Positions 58,167 through 64,000 of a stretch of 64,000 nt of DNA are shown one piece after another (within the stretch, counting starts at the first letter, position 1; the number at the start of each line of letters is the position of its first letter). The DNA is taken from NCBI RefSeq assembly GCF_008831285.2, contig NC_045140.1, forward strand, positions 29,019,026 through 29,083,025, read 5' to 3'. Source of the stretch: Nymphaea colorata. Lineage: Eukaryota > Streptophyta > Magnoliopsida > Nymphaeales > Nymphaeaceae. The translations under genes were made by a program, and so were the position numbers. Under the pieces are notes generated by a model. That model did no database searches and was not told the origin of the DNA. It saw only the letters and a list, made by a program, of their open reading frames with translations.

Positions 58167-58514
58167 TTTACTCCTAGGACTGCGTTCAAGTCAATTTCAA
58201 CCCAGAACTGAGCAAATAACCAGCTATGCATGTAGTGCAGCTCCAGTCAAGTATTCACCACCACCAGCATCATCTGTCTCCACCGTCATAGGAGATGCGC
58301 AAAGCCACATTAAACTTAAAAAGAACACTTCCTTGGTTTTAAGAAAATGTCATATAAGCGATGACGAGCTTGACGAGCTTGATTCATCACTCACATCCAT
58401 CATCGATAAGGTGCCAGCTTCACCATCAAAGGACCCTGCCGCTGGGCCCACCCTACTAGAAGATATCAGCACTAGTGTTAGGGGAAATACTACCAGGTAC
58501 CAGCTTCTGCGCGA
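58167..58514 (+). CDS. Candidate exon of an unidentified plus-strand gene
   Basis: An open frame follows an acceptor-like GGTACAG. It includes PVKYSPPPASSVSTVIG, then LVLRKCHISDDELDELDSS and GPTLLEDISTSVRGNTT, and stops being coding at RE-GTATGG, a good donor. Codon use looks coding, with G/C at many third positions. I do not recognise the family. No following exon could be identified before 59,000, so this may also be a fragment. The start position is approximate, because the upstream 40 bases read differently in another frame. Confidence 0.45.
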
Positions 58515-61500
58515 GGTATGGCTTGATGTGGACTGAACAGCTTATCTCATCTTCTGTCACCTCCTAAGAGTAATTTTGGTTGTCACATTCTCTCATGTCC
58601 TTTCTGTATTATATGTCCCTATTCTTCAAATATTTAAGCTGTGCAGACGTGGACTTTCTTCTGCCCATTCAAGTAATGCTTGGCCTAATTTTTGTTGTAT
58701 AGAATAATGCCACTAAGAGTGGGAAAAAAAAAGAAAGCAGCATCTTGCATATTTTTCTTGCTTATGAAGTATTTGCTTCCTCTCATATTTTTTTCATCTC
58801 TTTCCAAGTTACCCAGAGGATTAAAGTCTGACACCAGTTTTTGAATACTAATGAAATGAATAAGTATCTCAGAAATTTCATGGCATTCTGGTGTTGGAAG
58901 GCCAAGATCTATCAGATTAGACTTTTTCATTGTCCGGTTCATGGGCACGATAATCCATCGGATGGTCCATGATGCACAGCCATGTTTGGACGACGAACCT
59001 TGGGGAAATTTAGCCCAACTAGTGCTGTTTTAATAACAATGAGATTAATTAATTTGCGTCCTCTTCGCGCCGCATGCATCTTTGGCCACCATATTATCTG
59101 GGAAATTAGAAGTCATAGCTTCACGCCTGGACCACCGGAATTGAATTTTAATTTTACTGGTAACCTCTACGTTTCTGTGAGGTAAAGGCGAAGGCAGGTG
59201 TCAGCATTGTGTGGGCAATCGCTCACACATACCAACAAACAATGCTTATTTACATATCGATTCTTTAGAATAATTTTCTCATTTACATATTGATACCTTT
59301 TAAAAATTTAAATTTTATAATTAATGCCTCTTTGCCAAAATTTTCTAACTCGACCTATGCTGTGAGGTCTAACCAAGATTCTGAGCAAAGTCACCTGAAT
59401 GACTTGATTTCATAGTGTCTACTAACTGATGAGCAGTTTATTCACTATCGAAACTCATTGTGTGGGCGCATATCTCTCATTTTTTAATATCAGAAGAAAA
59501 GCAAAAGCTAAAAGCACTACACGGTTAAAGCATAAAGTAAACTGTTCGTGAGACTATTAAAGGATTGGCCTTTTGTTCGTAACTTGTAATGAATCTAAGT
59601 TAAATGATCGAAATGAAGTTTCAAGTTCGATGTGCACAAGCGGTGGGCAGCCAAAAGGCAATTGGATGACGGTGGTGTCGGTGCACTGCTCAAACGAAGC
59701 ATGGAATTTGCTTTTTTTTTTTTAACCTAACAATACACCTCCCAACAAACTACCAAATTTGAAAAACTTGGAAGCTAAAAGCCATAATCTTTTTTTCCTG
59801 GAAGTGCAAACAAACAGGCCTTGAAAGGAGTACTCTTTGTAAAACAACTTCTACTTAGACAAAAATAAGAACTTGTATTTACTTCGCTCAGGGACATATT
59901 TCGAAGAGGGGAGTGGACGTTATGTTCCTATATCATAAATGGGTGGGTCTTGCATGCAAGTTGAAGCACATTTGAAGCACATTAAGATCTCACCCACTTG
60001 GTACTGATGCAGTTCTGAACCTTGTGGGCAGCCATTGGCTCTCACCCCTGCAGATAGTGAGATTAATCCTCCCACTCATTGGAAAGCAATAGCAAGCATC
60101 ATAGATCCATCTGAGGTACACATGAAAGTTGCAATCGGAATCCAACTTTCCAAGCAATGCAAATCCGTAAGGAGAAGGTCTCCACACCGACTTTCCAAGG
60201 ACAACAATTTGAACCCAATATTAGACCCGGTTCCCCTCGATAGTAAGGCTTTTACGACACTCTTGTTAATGGTAGCCCCAAGATTATATCAAGCTTTCCT
60301 TCATCTATTGCATTTGTGGTTCACTTTCGATACGATAAAATACCAAAAAGGAAATTTTCTTAAGATGGATTTGCATGAATAAGAGGATTAATCTCACCAA
60401 CCGACCAAAAGCCGAAGCCACCTTCCCTTCCTCTTGTTCTCAAGGTCTAGAGTTGTTTGGTACCAGAAAGCGAGATCTTCAAATGCTTTAACTTGCAAGT
60501 ACCGTTTGTGATGTTTTCCTCAAGGCAGATAACTTGAATTTCCCTCAAAAACCTCCGATCTGAAGTTCGATGGTCTCTGTTTAACAAAAGTAGCCTCACT
60601 ATTTGACACCTTATTTGTGCATCATAGTAAGTCTTTGATCTTGAAAATTTTAGATCGAATAGCAATAAAAATTATCAAACCAAAAGGAAGTTCACTCATA
60701 CAAAGTGACATTTTGGAAAGCTACTTTGCACGTCCATTTATGAACCATTTGGGATGGCTAAACACTAAAGTTAATGCTTTTAAGTACTCATATTCGGTGC
60801 CGTTCATACTTTAAAAACCTTTTGATGTCCTTGCAAATTAATGGGAAGTGTTTTTTACTGAAAATCAAGTAGAGTCTGGCCATTGCTTGGCAAACAGAAC
60901 AATGTATAATTGTTTCTTATGGCATAAAGATTAGGGCAGATTCATGGAATGGTTACAAACTGTTCTATTTGCCAAATGGGCGATCACTCAGTCGGCAAGA
61001 TGGCCAACATAAACCAAGTTCACCAATCATCCACAAATGCATCCACTAGCAAGGATAGTGGATAAGAACCAGCTGATTGACTTTGGCTCAAGGTTGAAAA
61101 ATTACCGCATCAATACTATAATCAAACCCGACGGGGTTACGGCACACAGGTCGACCAATGGCTGGTAGGCTACCAGCCACTGGCTAGAGCAGAATGGGCA
61201 TCAATCCCCTTTGTGCTAATGAGGTGGGACATATATGCTAGCTGACATACATTAGGGGCCTCACACCAGGCACCATGCAGCCTTGGAAGGGTCATGGAGC
61301 GCCCTAACGCTTCCCGGGCTTTGACTTTCCAGTGGTGGGAAAGTGCTCCTGCTCCCCCCGACTGTTGTTCGTGTTGTTTTCCGCTTGCTTCTTGTTCCTC
61401 GAACCAGTCAAAAATACACAATTATGTTACTGGCTCATATTCCCATGTCGCTTCCTTTCTTGCAGATCTGCTTCTGATATGAGCTAGGTATGTTAAGAGG

Positions 61501-61787
61501 AGATAATCTCTAAGTTTCTTTATTTTAAACACCAACATAAGGCATAACTTCTTTTTGTTTGAGTTATCAAACTCCACACCAGTAGGACATTCCACGATGG
61601 AGTTTCTTGCTAGGGAAGAAGCAAGCCATGGGATAGAAATAGTTCTAGTGGGTGTTTGATCTCTTTTGGACAAGCATCTGTTCTGAAACCCATCGGTAAT
61701 TTAATTATGACGAGCTAGCTCAACTGATTCAAGCACCGTGGTTTGACAGTTTCCCTTTTTCAATGTTTACCTAGAGGAAACAACCTT
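58515..61787. other. Gene-free stretch
   Basis: I see no exon with recognisable motifs. Open frames at 58,982-59,185, 60,035-60,382 and 61,170-61,421 have no family I know and weak coding character. A/T runs occur at about 58,725 and 59,712. No transposon ends could be set. Confidence 0.35.
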
Positions 61788-61967
61788 CTACGTACAGATG
61801 CTCGAATCTTCAACCAAATGGGACAAGGCACAACCTTTATGTGATGAAAGTGCAGAACTAGGAATAGGGGGTGTCATCAGGATGGTCTCTGGAACGAGCG
61901 ACTTTCTTTCCATTGGCTCAACTGGAACCAGCTTTCCACCGACTTGATTGGCAAAGACAAATGTGAC
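61788..61967 (-). CDS. Candidate terminal exon, product unknown
   Basis: On the minus strand, after an acceptor (GTACCTGCAG), a 59-codon frame reads VTFVFANQVGGKLVPVEPME, RKSLVPETILMTPPIPSS and ends LVEDSSICT with TAG at 61788-61790. Amphipathic, proline-bearing coding character and the clean acceptor suggest a real last exon. Earlier exons would lie at higher coordinates, but I could not identify any. Function unknown. Confidence 0.4.
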   Translation of the reverse strand, partial: VTFVFANQVGGKLVPVEPMERKSLVPETILMTPPIPSSALSSHKGCALSHLVEDSSICT

Positions 61968-64000
61968 CTGCAGGTACAGGGCAAACGTTTGCAAACGTGA
62001 TGCGACATGCTGGTGGTCGACCAGTCTGATAATGTGGTGAAAAGAGAGCGTAATAAACTTCAAAACAAGTAATCATGTGAATAACTAGAAAAGATGCATG
62101 AATATAGCCTTTACACGTTAAATATCTCAGGAAAGGGACGCTATTGTTAGGGGAGAACAAATATTAAACATTGTCAACATAAATTACATATAGAAATATC
62201 TGCTGAAAGATTTCCTTGTACAACTAGTGCCTTGACGTTGACTATTGAATCAGAAAAAGAATTGAACATGAGACCAAGCAAAAGGAACAGCAGATACAGG
62301 TAGTAGCTAAAACTGGATTATCAAAAGAATACCTAGAAGCAAGTTTAAGGGTGAATGGCATAAAATCAGCTGTCTTAGTGAGATAATAGAGAATCTGGCT
62401 AAGAATAATTCATATACAAAAACCAACACGACAAACTTATGCCCATGGAGATAGGTAAAAAAATGGTGATTTGCTAGCAAATACAACTAGTTAGAAAGAA
62501 CAACAAAAATTAACTAGCGGCAGCATGCCATAGCACATCAGACTAAATAAAAGCAGCTCAATTATTACACTACTTGATGGAAAAGAGGGATCGTTGTTCT
62601 TCATTTAACAGATTCCATGGTAAAGGATGGAGAGATTGCTAGAATTCCCTCACAAAATATCAATGCTGAATAACGATAATAATGATGGCAATGTCAGAAA
62701 GCCACTTAATTATCTGCATTGTCTCCCTAAATGAGAACCCTCGACATATCAGAAGCTGCAGGGAGCATCACCTGGAATATGGTGATATCATTAACAGGGT
62801 CCTTAAATAAATATGTTTTTCATGAAAAACCCCTCACAAGCAAACAAACTTTTTTCCAAAACATTACACAATCCTACAACACAATAGACGAAATTATAGT
62901 GACTCAATACATGAATGTCGAGTTGCACGATTGACAGAATAGGAACCATCATGTAATGGCATAACATAGACAATGAACTCGAGCAAGTTATGGTGCCATA
63001 TTGTGATATACCATAAGTGAACCTGGAATGCATCATTGTCCCATCACAATGAGACTGAGTGACTTGCAATGGGTTTCACGTTTTAGTTCTTGGTCGATGA
63101 ACTGCTAGATGAAGCACAATGGCAATAAGCTCTCAACAGTGAGAAATGGAAGCTACCAGAACAGCAGCATGTGACTTCTTGGTAGTCGACAAGGCAGAGA
63201 AACCACAGCTGAAACCAAAACATGCCACTGAACTAGATACTACCAACCATATTTTTCACGAAATTAGGAGTTACCAGGAGTAGAAGAATAGTGCTTCATG
63301 TTTCATTTTCCAAATAGTTCACAAATCAGTATTGCAGAAAACATTAAGACTTACGACTGGAAAATACAAGATACATCAACTTCACATGAATTTCCTTCCT
63401 TTTTGTTGCATCAATGGCAAGGTACACCATCTTGCGCCACTAGTATTAGAAGGAGTATCTACACAATATTGTCCTCCTTGGCATGTGTTAGACCTCTCGT
63501 AATTCTCTATAGCAGTTTACGAATTCATCCATGCTAGTTGATCTAAATTGAAATTGGTCAGATAATAAGACTTGAAGAATAGTTTATTTGATGAAAACAA
63601 GTTCTAGTAAATTGTTTTTGCCAAAAAGGACTTACTACAGAAAAAGGAAAGAGGAGGGGCCACAACTGAAATTAGGAATGTATGTTCCAAAAACCAATTA
63701 GGGAACTAAGTTTCCTAAACAAACTAAGAATCTAGATTTCCAAAACAGTCAAGAAATTAGGTTACAAGGAAAAATGGGAAAGAAGGTGGGACATTCGTCC
63801 CACCTTTAAAAAGGGACAAGGAGGAGCAGCGAGCTCTATTTAGAATACCATCCCAGAGAATGAGAGAGAGAGAGAGAAAAAAAATTGAAAATTTTATGCA
63901 CCTATCCCTCTTCAACTCCTTCAACTTTTTCCCATACCTGAATTGTGTAGGCATTTGAAAAAGATAGATATCCAGTCCAATGAAAAAAAAGAACGTATGT
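61968..64000. other. Gene-free stretch to window end
   Basis: AT-rich DNA with no recognisable exon. A short GA dinucleotide run lies at about 63,858-63,876. If 61788-61967 is a real exon, part of this is likely its intron. Confidence 0.35.

Noticed and set aside
60035-60382. A 115-codon plus-strand frame
   Set aside because: No motif, no splice context and ordinary AT-rich composition. I could not support a gene.
61170-61421. An 83-codon minus-strand frame in a slightly GC-richer patch
   Set aside because: No recognised family, and an overlapping frame exists on the other strand. It may be part of an old repeat but cannot be supported.

Overview
This is a nuclear window from a flowering plant. 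It holds no complete protein gene and consists mainly of nested LTR retrotransposons. The plant origin follows from Ty3/gypsy chromoviruses (polyprotein ending in a chromodomain), Ty1/copia elements primed by initiator tRNA-Met, and intron-containing fragments of plant genes (BSL1-type kelch phosphatase, CNNM/DUF21 protein, pentatricopeptide protein, NAD-isocitrate dehydrogenase, alcohol dehydrogenase). LTRs of 3-4 kb suggest a large, repeat-rich genome. A monocot is possible, but I cannot prove it from the sequence.

Layout. 1-9808: gypsy element 1 on the minus strand, with its 3' LTR cut by the window edge, a polyprotein broken by one TAG, and a 3.9-kb 5' LTR. 9809-14180: plus-strand remnant of a related long LTR carrying a 23-bp tandem repeat. 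14181-23904: gypsy element 2 on the plus strand, with a 5' LTR lacking its first 24 bases, a polyprotein broken by a frameshift and a TAG, and a truncated 3' LTR fused at 23904/23905 to part of a copia element. 23905-25751: that copia fragment (copia 3). 25752-32364: a mosaic of host gene pieces, all on the minus strand and still with introns. Read on that strand they run BSL1, CNNM, PPR, IDH, followed at the high end by a second copy of part of the unit. 32365-35120: low-information DNA with a possible gag zinc-knuckle scrap and an ADH exon. 35121-39643: copia 1, minus strand, heavily deleted. 39672-49694: another copy of the BSL1/CNNM/PPR mosaic, split by the recent, near-complete copia 2 (40936-46389, TSD GGCAC). 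49695-64000: AT-rich DNA with a candidate solo LTR (52131-54361), a broken gene with about 53-codon acidic repeats (55020-56183), two possible plus-strand exons (56769-56812, 58167-58514) and one possible terminal exon on the minus strand (61788-61967).

Functionally, the intact signals are those of retrotransposon life cycles: primer sites, polypurine tracts, U3 promoters and protease/RT/RNase H/integrase motifs. Every polyprotein is interrupted, so none should work autonomously as read here. The most interesting structure is the reiterated chimera of at least four unrelated gene fragments in one orientation. It resembles Helitron-type gene capture, although I could not find diagnostic Helitron ends.
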